DNA of 37,128 bases, taken from the NCBI GenBank assembly GCA_025454775.1, contig JALONU010000038.1, positions 1 to 37,128 on the forward strand. The letters run 5' to 3'. Below, one piece after another: positions 17,427 to 25,640 of the stretch. Below the pieces are notes generated by a model. That model was not told where the DNA came from. It saw only the letters and a list, made by a program, of their open reading frames with translations, and did no database searches. Both the position numbers and the translations under genes were made by a program. The DNA comes from Bacteroidales bacterium. GTDB lineage: Bacteria > Bacteroidota > Bacteroidia > Bacteroidales > VadinHA17. Position 1 is the stretch's first letter. Each line of letters begins with the position of its first letter.

Positions 17427-19445
17427 ATGACACCTGCTGAATTCAAAGAAATGATAACCAGAGGAATTCCTGGCGAACTTCCTCCGCAGAAGCCTTACGA
17501 CTCGTCAATAAATCATGCACCCCGAAGGAAGGACATACTGACACCTGCAGAGAAGAAGCTTGCCCTCAGGAACGCACTTCGTTATTTCCCGGAGAACCTC
17601 CACCGGGAACTGGCAGCAGAATTTGCGGAAGAGCTGCGCAAATACGGAAGGATATACATGTACAGGTACCGGCCTGATTATGAGATAAAGGCCCGCCCCA
17701 TCGACGAGTACCCGCATCGTTCACGGAAGGCTGCTGCAATTATGCTGATGATTTCAAACAACCTCGACAACTCAGTGGCACAGCACCCGCACGAACTGAT
17801 AACCTACGGCGGCAACGGAGCGGTCTTCCAGAACTGGGCACAGTACCTGCTTACTATGAAGTACCTCTCCGAGATGACCGATGAGCAGACCCTCGTCATG
17901 TATTCGGGTCATCCGCTCGGCTTATTCCCTTCGCACAGGGATGCCCCGAGAGTTGTTGTAACCAACGGTATAATGATCCCCAATTATTCGTCGCACGACG
18001 ACTGGGAGCGATACAACGCCCTTGGAGTGACCCAATACGGGCAGATGACGGCAGGATCGTACATGTACATAGGTCCGCAGGGTATAGTCCATGGTACAAC
18101 AATAATCCTGATGAATGCGGCAAGGATCAAATCGGGAAGAACAAACCCTCACGGTATAAGGCTCTTTGTCTCATCAGGACTGGGTGGAATGTCTGGAGCA
18201 CAACCAAAGGCAGCACGGATCGCAGGACTTATATCGGTCACGGCCGAGGTGAACCCGAAGGCTACCCGGACCCGCCACTCCCAGGGCTGGGTTGATGAAG
18301 TGTTCGGGGAAATGGGATTGCTTATAGACAGGGTGAAGAAGGCAAGGGAGAAAAATGAGGTCGTTTCAATAGCCTATAGCGGGAACATCGTTGAAGTGTG
18401 GGAAATGTTTGCGGATGAAGGATTATTTGTCGACATCGGTTCAGATCAGACCTCTCTTCACAATCCCTGGGCGGGAGGTTATTATCCTGCAGGACTGACC
18501 TTTGAGGAATCGAACAAAATGATGTCGGAAGATCCGTCCTCATTCAGGGACTATGTCAGGAAATCTCTTGTACGGCAGGTTGAAGCCATTAACAGGCATA
18601 CTGCACGCGGAACCTATTTCTTCGATTACGGGAATGCTTTTCTCCTCGAAGCATCGCGTGCCGGCGCCGACGTCCTGAAAGCTGACGGTGAGTTCAGGTA
18701 CCCTTCATATGTTCAGGACATCATGGGTCCTCTCTGCTTTGATTACGGTTTCGGACCTTTCCGCTGGGTATGCTGTTCAAATGATCCTGCAGACCTTGAA
18801 ACAACCGACCGGATAGCTGTCAGAATGCTGAAGAAACTGATGAAGGAAGCTCCGGGCAGCATAAAGCAACAGATGTCTGACAACATACACTGGATCGTGG
18901 AAGCGGGGAGGAACAAGCTGGTTGTCGGATCTCAGGCAAGGATACTCTACGCCGACCTGGCGGGAAGAATCTCACTTGCCGCTGCATTCAACAGGGCTGT
19001 GGCCTCAGGTAAGCTGAAGGCTCCGGTGGTAATCGGCAGGGATCATCACGACGTGTCAGGCACCGACTCTCCATACCGTGAGACATCAAATATTTATGAC
19101 GGATCAAGGTTCACTGCCGACATGGCGGTACAGAATGTGATCGGTGATTCATTCCGCGGTGCAACGTGGGTCTCGCTTCACAATGGCGGCGGAGTGGGCT
19201 GGGGGGAGGTCATAAACGGCGGTTTCGGGATGGTCCTTGATGGCTCCCGCGAGGCTTCACGAAAGCTGAAGATGATGCTTCACTGGGATGTCAGCAACGG
19301 AATTGCACGGAGGAACTGGGCAAGGAACAGCGGTGCGATGGAAGCACTTCAGCGGGAGATGCAAAGGACACCCGGGCTTAAAGTCACTGTGCCGTACCTG
19401 GTTGATGATGCTGTTTTTCAAGGAGTACTGCTGCCAGAGCCATAA
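17427..19445 (+). CDS. hutU: Urocanate hydratase (long form)
   Basis: YGGNGAVFQNWAQYLLTMKYLSEMTDEQTLVMYSGHPLGLFPSH, QGIVHGTTIILMNA, GLGGMSGAQPKAARIAG, FRWVCCSNDPADL, HNGGGVGWGEVINGGFGMVLDG. Confidence 0.96.
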   Translation: MTPAEFKEMITRGIPGELPPQKPYDSSINHAPRRKDILTPAEKKLALRNALRYFPENLHRELAAEFAEELRKYGRIYMYRYRPDYEIKARPIDEYPHRSRKAAAIMLMISNNLDNSVAQHPHELITYGGNGAVFQNWAQYLLTMKYLSEMTDEQTLVMYSGHPLGLFPSHRDAPRVVVTNGIMIPNYSSHDDWERYNALGVTQYGQMTAGSYMYIGPQGIVHGTTIILMNAARIKSGRTNPHGIRLFVSSGLGGMSGAQPKAARIAGLISVTAEVNPKATRTRHSQGWVDEVFGEMGLLIDRVKKAREKNEVVSIAYSGNIVEVWEMFADEGLFVDIGSDQTSLHNPWAGGYYPAGLTFEESNKMMSEDPSSFRDYVRKSLVRQVEAINRHTARGTYFFDYGNAFLLEASRAGADVLKADGEFRYPSYVQDIMGPLCFDYGFGPFRWVCCSNDPADLETTDRIAVRMLKKLMKEAPGSIKQQMSDNIHWIVEAGRNKLVVGSQARILYADLAGRISLAAAFNRAVASGKLKAPVVIGRDHHDVSGTDSPYRETSNIYDGSRFTADMAVQNVIGDSFRGATWVSLHNGGGVGWGEVINGGFGMVLDGSREASRKLKMMLHWDVSNGIARRNWARNSGAMEALQREMQRTPGLKVTVPYLVDDAVFQGVLLPEP

Positions 19446-19887
19446 CACCTTCGCCGCGGCCTATAAATCCAAGCTTTTCTGCTGTTGTCGCCTTGACAGA
19501 AATATTATCAGGCGTGGTACCCAGAATTGAGGCCATCACTGTCCTCATATCCGGGATATATGCTGCTATCTTGGGCTTTTCGAGGCAGACTGTGCTGTCG
19601 ATGTTCACGAGCCTGAACCCATGCCTGCTGATGATCCCGGAGGTTCTTTCAAGGAGTATCTTGCTGTCGATGTTTTTGTATTCCGGATCGATATCGGGGA
19701 AATGGCAGCCGATATCTCCGAGTCCTGCTGCTCCGAGCATGGCATCACAGACAGCATGAATGAGGACGTCGCCGTCGGAATGTGCTATGCAGCCAAAGTC
19801 TGAAGGGATCAGGACGCCTCCGAGCCAGAGTTCACGTCCTTCAGCAAGACGATGGAAATCGATACCCTGACCGGTTCTCAGGTTCAT
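19384..19887 (-). CDS. ispF: 2-C-methyl-D-erythritol 2,4-cyclodiphosphate synthase
   Basis: RTGQGIDFHRL, LWLGGVLIPSDFGCIAHSDGDVLIHAVCDAMLGAAGLGDIGCHFPD, NISVKATTAEKLGFIGRGEGV. Confidence 0.95.
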   Translation of the reverse strand: MNLRTGQGIDFHRLAEGRELWLGGVLIPSDFGCIAHSDGDVLIHAVCDAMLGAAGLGDIGCHFPDIDPEYKNIDSKILLERTSGIISRHGFRLVNIDSTVCLEKPKIAAYIPDMRTVMASILGTTPDNISVKATTAEKLGFIGRGEGVMALAAVLLEKQHHQPGTAQ

Positions 19888-21038
19888 CTGCTCACCTGGG
19901 TTGCTTTTCTGAGCGCGCTGCTGTCGAAGGAGATTGAAAAGCGCAGTGTCCTGGCAAGGGGGTGGTTAAGAGTTACGGGCATCAGGTATGAGAAGTCGAT
20001 TGTGAAGCCGCTCATCCTGAATCCTGCTCCTGCCGTGAAGAACTGGCGTTTGCCCTTGTATGCGTTTTCGTGGAAGTACCCGGCCCTCAGAGCAAAGATA
20101 TTATTGTACCAGTATTCAGCTCCGTATGAATAGGTTATTTCATGGAGTTCTTCCATTAAGCCGCCCGGCGCATCAGCGAAAGACTTGAAAAGTGCTTCCG
20201 GGACCGAAATGCTCTGTTCTTCAGTTATTGTTGAGTCGGGTGTCGGAACAAGAAGCTTGTTCAGGTCTATGGCGATGGCTATTTTGTTGAAGCGGTCGAA
20301 TTCATATGTAAAGGAGGTTCCAAGCCTGAGGTTCATCGGGATGAAATCGGAGTAGGATTCGGTGTAGCTCATCTTGGATCCGATATTGGAGATGTCGCCT
20401 CCGAGAGCTATTATCCCATTTTTCCCGAGGAGTTCTATTTCCTTGTGGTAATATGCAGAGATATCCGCTGCCAGTGAAAGTCCGGGTTTTGTATCCTCTC
20501 CCTGGGCAGGGTAGCCATGGGTGAGGTTTGAATAGATGAACCTGAAAGCCACTCCTCCTGAAAAATTTTCGGAGAAAAGTCTTGAATAGCCGAGGTCGAC
20601 AGCCCATTCATTCGGATTCACAATCAGCTGTGTAGCTCCGCCTTCGTCGGTGAATTCAATCTTTCCGTATGATGAATAGGTAAGGCTTGCGCTCATTACC
20701 TGCTTTTTGTCGAACCTGTAGTAACCTGAAAGGTAGGCAATGTTGATGTCGGGGACCATCGACCTGAGCCAGGGAATGTAGGATATTGCGGCTCCGTATT
20801 TTCCGTCGATGAAGGCGAACTTCGCAGGATTCCAGTGCATGCTGTAGATATCCGGAGCAGTTGCTGCACCTGCGTCGCCCATGGCTCCAGCACGCGAATC
20901 GGGTGCGATCGTAAGCCAGGGAACAACCGTCTGAATCGGATTGTATTCGTATTTGTCATCCTGGCCGAAAGCCCGGTTGGATAGGGGAAGAGCCAAAATC
21001 AAAAATAAGAGTGCAATGGTCCTGTTTTTCATCATCAT
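19884..21038 (-). CDS. porV: Type IX secretion system outer membrane protein PorV
   Basis: Signal peptide; NPIQTVVPWLTIAPDSRAGAMGDAGAATAPDIYSMHWNPAKFAF; beta-barrel-like repeats; directly downstream of porU. Confidence 0.9.
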   Translation of the reverse strand: MMMKNRTIALLFLILALPLSNRAFGQDDKYEYNPIQTVVPWLTIAPDSRAGAMGDAGAATAPDIYSMHWNPAKFAFIDGKYGAAISYIPWLRSMVPDINIAYLSGYYRFDKKQVMSASLTYSSYGKIEFTDEGGATQLIVNPNEWAVDLGYSRLFSENFSGGVAFRFIYSNLTHGYPAQGEDTKPGLSLAADISAYYHKEIELLGKNGIIALGGDISNIGSKMSYTESYSDFIPMNLRLGTSFTYEFDRFNKIAIAIDLNKLLVPTPDSTITEEQSISVPEALFKSFADAPGGLMEELHEITYSYGAEYWYNNIFALRAGYFHENAYKGKRQFFTAGAGFRMSGFTIDFSYLMPVTLNHPLARTLRFSISFDSSALRKATQVSR

Positions 21039-21059
21039 TCCTGTCTTTCAACAAATTTA

Positions 21060-21067
21060 CAAATATA
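21060..21067 (-). promoter_or_regulatory. Candidate -7 element upstream of porV
   Basis: Minus strand TATATTTG (TAnnTTTG) about 21 nt before the porV ATG; no clean -33 found. Confidence 0.3.
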
Positions 21068-21100
21068 AAACAATTTTTTACCTATGTTATTGTGTTTTAA

Positions 21101-24100
21101 TTATAATATGACAATACGCCCTGAAGCTGAAGCCTTTTCACTTTTTTCCGTTTCAACCGTGATCCTGTAGGGATAAATACCCTTGCCGACCCTCGTGCCG
21201 CCGCCGTTGTTTCCGTCCCATATGATCGGTGGAAGCTGGTACCCTGTTGAATATCCCGAGCTCCTCAGCAACCTTACGAGCCTTCCTGCTCCATCGTAAA
21301 TCGATATTGTGATTTCAAGGCTCGTTTCTGTCCTGTTATGTCCTGCTGTGATCCTTGTCTCACTGATAACAGGGTTAGGATAGTTTATAAGATTGGTAAG
21401 AATAAATTTTCCGCCGGTCTCGACCACAAAAAGTATTGTTTCCTCCGATGAGTTGTTGAAGTTGTCCCATGCCTTCATCTTAAGTGTATGGCTTCCTTCC
21501 GAAAGGCCGGAAAGATCATACAGAACCCGGCCTTTCATGTAATTGTCGAAATCATTCTCAAAGTAATTGTTCAGCACAAAGCTGGCCTGGCTGTCGTCGA
21601 GCCATGCAGTAAGGTCATGGCCGATTCCCGATCCGGTGGTATTTATCCCTCCTTCATCCTCGATTATTGCAAGCATTCTCGGACTGGCATCCGTTATCCC
21701 GCCGTTGCGAAAGAGAGTGTCGTTCATGAACAGCCTTATTCCGGGGCCTGTTGTGTCGACCGTTGTTATTTCTGCAAATCCGCCGACAACGACTTCGGAG
21801 AAATGACCTGTCATATCACTGCTGCTGTCGGAAGCATAATAGCTGATCCTCCCGTTTCCGTATTTGTAGTCAATATCCCTGGGAACTATGAATGTGAAGC
21901 TGAATCTGCCGTTTTTCGCCAATGTCTTGCCGCTGAATATCAAATTGCTGACAAGCCCGAACTTCATCGGCAGTCCTCCGTCGTTTGCCAGTGTCCTGAC
22001 TTCGGAGGACTTTTCATACACTCTGGGCATGATGATCCCCGAGAAATCCGAAACGGGCATCCCTGTATAATCCTCCACATGGCCGGAAACCGTGATCCTC
22101 GAAAGTGCTTTCAGGGTATCGGCAGGGGCTTCTGCAGGCAGGTGGTTTATCGAGTCAGTCACCACTCTTCCATGCCAGGGCCATGAAAGCATAAGTGCAG
22201 GATCGCCGAGCAGGGAGAAATTCCTTTTGTTGGGGCCGCTGCCCGAGTTGTTCTTGGCAATGCGGATTATGTCGCCCAGCCTTAAAGGCAGTCCTGCGGG
22301 GTCGCGGTCGAAGGCTGCATCGAAAATATTCCTGTTGAGGAAATAGTTCGGGGCTGAGTAGACGACCCTTGTGGTTGACATAAGAGCTACTGCTCCGCCA
22401 TTCGGGTTAAGGAGTACCATTTCTCCAGCCGACGTTTTTCCGATGATCTCCTTAGTAATAATATTGATCTCGGCATCGTCGAACCTGCTGAACTCGCATG
22501 TAGCCGTAATGAAGAGCGGGAGTTTTGAACCGTTGGTCCAGGCCTTTATTTCGTCTGTCTTCATCACGCGTTCGTGTGCGAGCCCTGTTTCACTTCCATG
22601 GCCTACATAGTTGAAGATCAGGCAGCCTGAGTTAATTCTTTCACCGATAGCCTTGTTCACATCGGGGTACGACTGGCCGTTGGCTGTTGTTACCTGCCTG
22701 AAAGCGTCGAGGTAGATCTTGTCGATATTGAATTCAGGCACACTGTCGGAGAGCAGTGCTGCAAGACCTTCGGCATCCGACATATGGGCATTCCCGTCCT
22801 CATCGTCTGCAGCAATACATATCACATTCTTCCAGTCGCCCGTATTTGACGGCTTCATGTAATCCCTTATCTTCCTCACAATTATTCCTGCCTGTGCAGT
22901 GTCGGAGACAGGCAGCCTTCCCACTCCGATATCTTCGGTTCCCTCTGCCTCCCCCTCTCCTTCTTCGAGCAGGCCAAAGAAGTCGTCGGAAGTGAATGAC
23001 GAAACTACCACATTGGAGTTCTGCGACTGGTACGTCGGGATGAAACAGGGATTCTTCGGAGGTGTGGTCCGGTTTTCGTATGAGCCGTCGCCGAAAAGAA
23101 GAAGGTATCTCAGGGGCCTTTCCGTTCCCTGCTGCCTGAGGTATTTCATTCTAACGAAGTTCCTGATTGCTGCTATGTCGGCGGTGCCGCCTGAAAATTC
23201 ATTGTAGATCTGCTGGGGTGTTACCACCTCTGAAACCAACCCGCTCTCGCTGTAGTGAAGGGCTGCGATCATACTGGCATATTTCAGGAAAAGGGGATGG
23301 GTAACGATAATCATGTCGGCGGGTTCACCGGCGTGCAGATCCTGGTTCGGAACCGGACCGGATATATCTGCCGGTACCTGCTGGCCCGATCCGCTGAACA
23401 GGATGAACTTCCTGAGTGAGTCGGTCTCTGCCCTGAAGGTAATATTATCGCCTGATCTTGAGTATGTTATATTGCGGGGCCGGGAAGGATCGGTAACATC
23501 CCACACAAGCGGCGAATACCCGGTGCTCTTTATTGAGAATTCCGTTATCCGTCCCGGGGCCACCGATCTCGAATCAAAAATTAATACGGGTTCACCTGAG
23601 TAGATGCTGTATTTTCTTCCCTGGAGTCTCAGGAAGTCGAGCCATCCGCGGGCCCCCGTTTCACCGTTATTGAAAAATTTCACATCGAATGAAGGGCTTG
23701 CCGACTGAGCATAGAAATAACCCGAGGAATCCGTGATCTGTGCGTATGTTCCGGTGTAATTGAAGAGGTTGACATTCTGCACCTGGAGGCTTTTAAGCTG
23801 GGTGGTGCCTTCATAGAGCCGGAATACCGACAGGAGAGGCGATCGTGCAAGGACTCTCATCCTGTATCTGATCCTCTCAGTCGTAATGATTCCGGAAAAA
23901 CCGGGATTTACAGATATCCCGGCCGACAGCGGAACAGGCTGGTACCATTCCCTCCCGGATTTAATAAGGTTCTCGTTGTCAATTTCATGAACATAGAGCG
24001 CATCGGATTCTGATGAGGAATAGGTCGCAGGGGCTGTCGGACTTGCGGAATTGATGATCCTGCTTCCTGTTCCCTTGCCTGAAGTAAGAAAGTAGAATGC

Positions 24101-24520
24101 GGTATCGGAGTAGTTATGCCTTACATGTTCAAAAACGGAAGCGGCCGGATTGAACTTCCACCGCGACGTTCCCTGGGCGTAGAACAGGATGTAATCGCCG
24201 GTATTGAAAATGCCGTCGCTCCCTTTTTCCAGGAATATCGCCACCTCCTTCAGGTCGTCGGGGGAGGGATCACTGTTGTAGAATGAGAGCTGACCCTGGT
24301 TGTTGGCAAAGATCCTGGGATCGGAGGGATCCTGCAGTCCGAGATCCCTTAGTCTTGAATAGTCTATCCTGTAAATTCCGTCGCGGACAATGGCTATCCT
24401 GTACCACCTGCCGTCGGCCAGTAACGAGGAGGAAGCATAGCTGCCCGTAGCCTTCTGGGCGCTGAGGCTTCCTGAAACAATAATGAACAGCAGGGAGTAT
24501 ATCTTAAAAAATCTTGCCAT
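21101..24520 (-). CDS. porU: Type IX secretion system sortase PorU (C25 gingipain-like peptidase)
   Basis: MARFFKIYSLLFIIVSGSLSAQ signal; C25 domain with FNYVGHGSETGLAHE (His) and LFITATCEFSRFDD (Cys); C-terminal NLINYPNPVISETRI...GTRVGKGIYPYRI sorting/FlgD-like domain; start chosen at ATG 24520. Confidence 0.93.
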   Translation of the reverse strand: MARFFKIYSLLFIIVSGSLSAQKATGSYASSSLLADGRWYRIAIVRDGIYRIDYSRLRDLGLQDPSDPRIFANNQGQLSFYNSDPSPDDLKEVAIFLEKGSDGIFNTGDYILFYAQGTSRWKFNPAASVFEHVRHNYSDTAFYFLTSGKGTGSRIINSASPTAPATYSSSESDALYVHEIDNENLIKSGREWYQPVPLSAGISVNPGFSGIITTERIRYRMRVLARSPLLSVFRLYEGTTQLKSLQVQNVNLFNYTGTYAQITDSSGYFYAQSASPSFDVKFFNNGETGARGWLDFLRLQGRKYSIYSGEPVLIFDSRSVAPGRITEFSIKSTGYSPLVWDVTDPSRPRNITYSRSGDNITFRAETDSLRKFILFSGSGQQVPADISGPVPNQDLHAGEPADMIIVTHPLFLKYASMIAALHYSESGLVSEVVTPQQIYNEFSGGTADIAAIRNFVRMKYLRQQGTERPLRYLLLFGDGSYENRTTPPKNPCFIPTYQSQNSNVVVSSFTSDDFFGLLEEGEGEAEGTEDIGVGRLPVSDTAQAGIIVRKIRDYMKPSNTGDWKNVICIAADDEDGNAHMSDAEGLAALLSDSVPEFNIDKIYLDAFRQVTTANGQSYPDVNKAIGERINSGCLIFNYVGHGSETGLAHERVMKTDEIKAWTNGSKLPLFITATCEFSRFDDAEINIITKEIIGKTSAGEMVLLNPNGGAVALMSTTRVVYSAPNYFLNRNIFDAAFDRDPAGLPLRLGDIIRIAKNNSGSGPNKRNFSLLGDPALMLSWPWHGRVVTDSINHLPAEAPADTLKALSRITVSGHVEDYTGMPVSDFSGIIMPRVYEKSSEVRTLANDGGLPMKFGLVSNLIFSGKTLAKNGRFSFTFIVPRDIDYKYGNGRISYYASDSSSDMTGHFSEVVVGGFAEITTVDTTGPGIRLFMNDTLFRNGGITDASPRMLAIIEDEGGINTTGSGIGHDLTAWLDDSQASFVLNNYFENDFDNYMKGRVLYDLSGLSEGSHTLKMKAWDNFNNSSEETILFVVETGGKFILTNLINYPNPVISETRITAGHNRTETSLEITISIYDGAGRLVRLLRSSGYSTGYQLPPIIWDGNNGGGTRVGKGIYPYRITVETEKSEKASASGRIVIL

Positions 24521-24529
24521 CTTCCCGGG

Positions 24530-24537
24530 CAAAGATA
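24530..24537 (-). promoter_or_regulatory. Candidate -7 element upstream of porU
   Basis: Minus strand TATCTTTG ends 9 nt before the porU ATG (TATCTTTGCCCGGGAAGATG). Confidence 0.4.
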
Positions 24538-24559
24538 GAAATGAATCGATCAGGCTCGA

Positions 24560-24588
24560 AATATTAACGTATCTTAAACGTTGATATT
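24560..24588. repeat. Inverted repeat in the porU / porP-like divergent intergenic region
   Basis: AATATTAACGT (24560-24570), ATCTTAA loop, ACGTTGATATT (24578-24588): 11-nt arms with one G/T non-Watson-Crick position. Confidence 0.6.
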
Positions 24589-24594
24589 GCTGAA

Positions 24595-25560
24595 ATGTCG
24601 TACTGGACCAAATATATATTTCTTGCAATCCTTGCCGGCCCGGTGCTTGATCCGGCAGTGAAGGGACAGGAGGACATAGGTTACCAGAACCTTCCTGTGA
24701 AGAACCCTTCGCTGACAGGCTGCGAAGGAAACGGAATGCTGAAAATGTCGTACATGAATCATTACCCCGGATACAATTACAACCTGCATTCGGTCAGTAT
24801 CTCCTACGACGGATATTTCCCGGCCCTTCACGGCGGAGCAGGGTTTTACATATCCGACGAATACCTGGGAGGAATAATCAACAACCTCCGGGGAGGTATT
24901 TCATACTCGTATTATCTCCGGGCTTCTGAAAAGATATATATCTGCGGGGGCCTCTCAGCATCGTTCCATCACAGGGGATATAATTTCGGAAACGCTGTCC
25001 TTCCCGACCAGATCGACCCTCTCGGAAATATTTCACCTTCGGCGGAGATCCTGTCGGGAAGGGGGAGGACTGTTGCCGACCTGGCAACCGGATTCCTGTT
25101 CATCGCCGGCAAATTCTACGGGGGATTTTCGGTGAATCATCTTGCTGAACCCGATCCCTCAGGGCCGGATAACCCTGACGGAAAGCTGAGGAGGACGCTG
25201 CTGGTACACGGGGCCGCGGACCTGCTTACCGGCGAAAAAAGGGAGATCAGGATAATTCCCCTGGTATCGGCAGAGATCTCGAAAGGTATGTATTCAGTTT
25301 CAGCGGGTGTTTCCGCAGAGAGCCGCATGCTGTCGATGAATGCGATGCTGCTTGCGGGGAGCAGCAGGAACCTGGACCTTCAGGCAGGTTTTTCCTTTAT
25401 ACTGGGCAAGGCGATGGTTTTCTACGCTTACCGCTTCAATCTTTCCACCGGGGAAAACCTGCTTCCCTTTTCCCTTCTGCACCATACAGGCGTCGCAATC
25501 AGTTTAAATAGTGTTGATAAAAGAAAAACCGTCAGGACAATAAATTTACCTGATTTGTAG
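24595..25560 (+). CDS. PorP/SprF-like type IX secretion membrane protein
   Basis: Signal peptide; ENP-like opening YQNLPVKNPSLTGCEGNGMLKMSYMNHYPGYNYNLHSVSISYDGYFPALHGGAGFYISDEYLGGIINNLRGGISYSYYL; beta-barrel pattern typical of PorP/SprF. Confidence 0.75.
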   Translation: MSYWTKYIFLAILAGPVLDPAVKGQEDIGYQNLPVKNPSLTGCEGNGMLKMSYMNHYPGYNYNLHSVSISYDGYFPALHGGAGFYISDEYLGGIINNLRGGISYSYYLRASEKIYICGGLSASFHHRGYNFGNAVLPDQIDPLGNISPSAEILSGRGRTVADLATGFLFIAGKFYGGFSVNHLAEPDPSGPDNPDGKLRRTLLVHGAADLLTGEKREIRIIPLVSAEISKGMYSVSAGVSAESRMLSMNAMLLAGSSRNLDLQAGFSFILGKAMVFYAYRFNLSTGENLLPFSLLHHTGVAISLNSVDKRKTVRTINLPDL

Positions 25561-25601
25561 TTATTTTTGATGTCCGGAAATCCGGGAATCTGAAAATTTA
25601 T

Positions 25602-25609
25602 TATATTTG
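25602..25609 (+). promoter_or_regulatory. Candidate -7 element for gldJ
   Basis: TATATTTG (TAnnTTTG) 31 nt upstream of the gldJ ATG. Confidence 0.4.
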
Positions 25610-25640
25610 AACTTCTTATAGGCTTTAAAACAAAACAGAT

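Noticed and set aside
21488-22186. 232-aa plus-strand ORF
   Set aside because: Fully antisense to porU with no recognisable domain.
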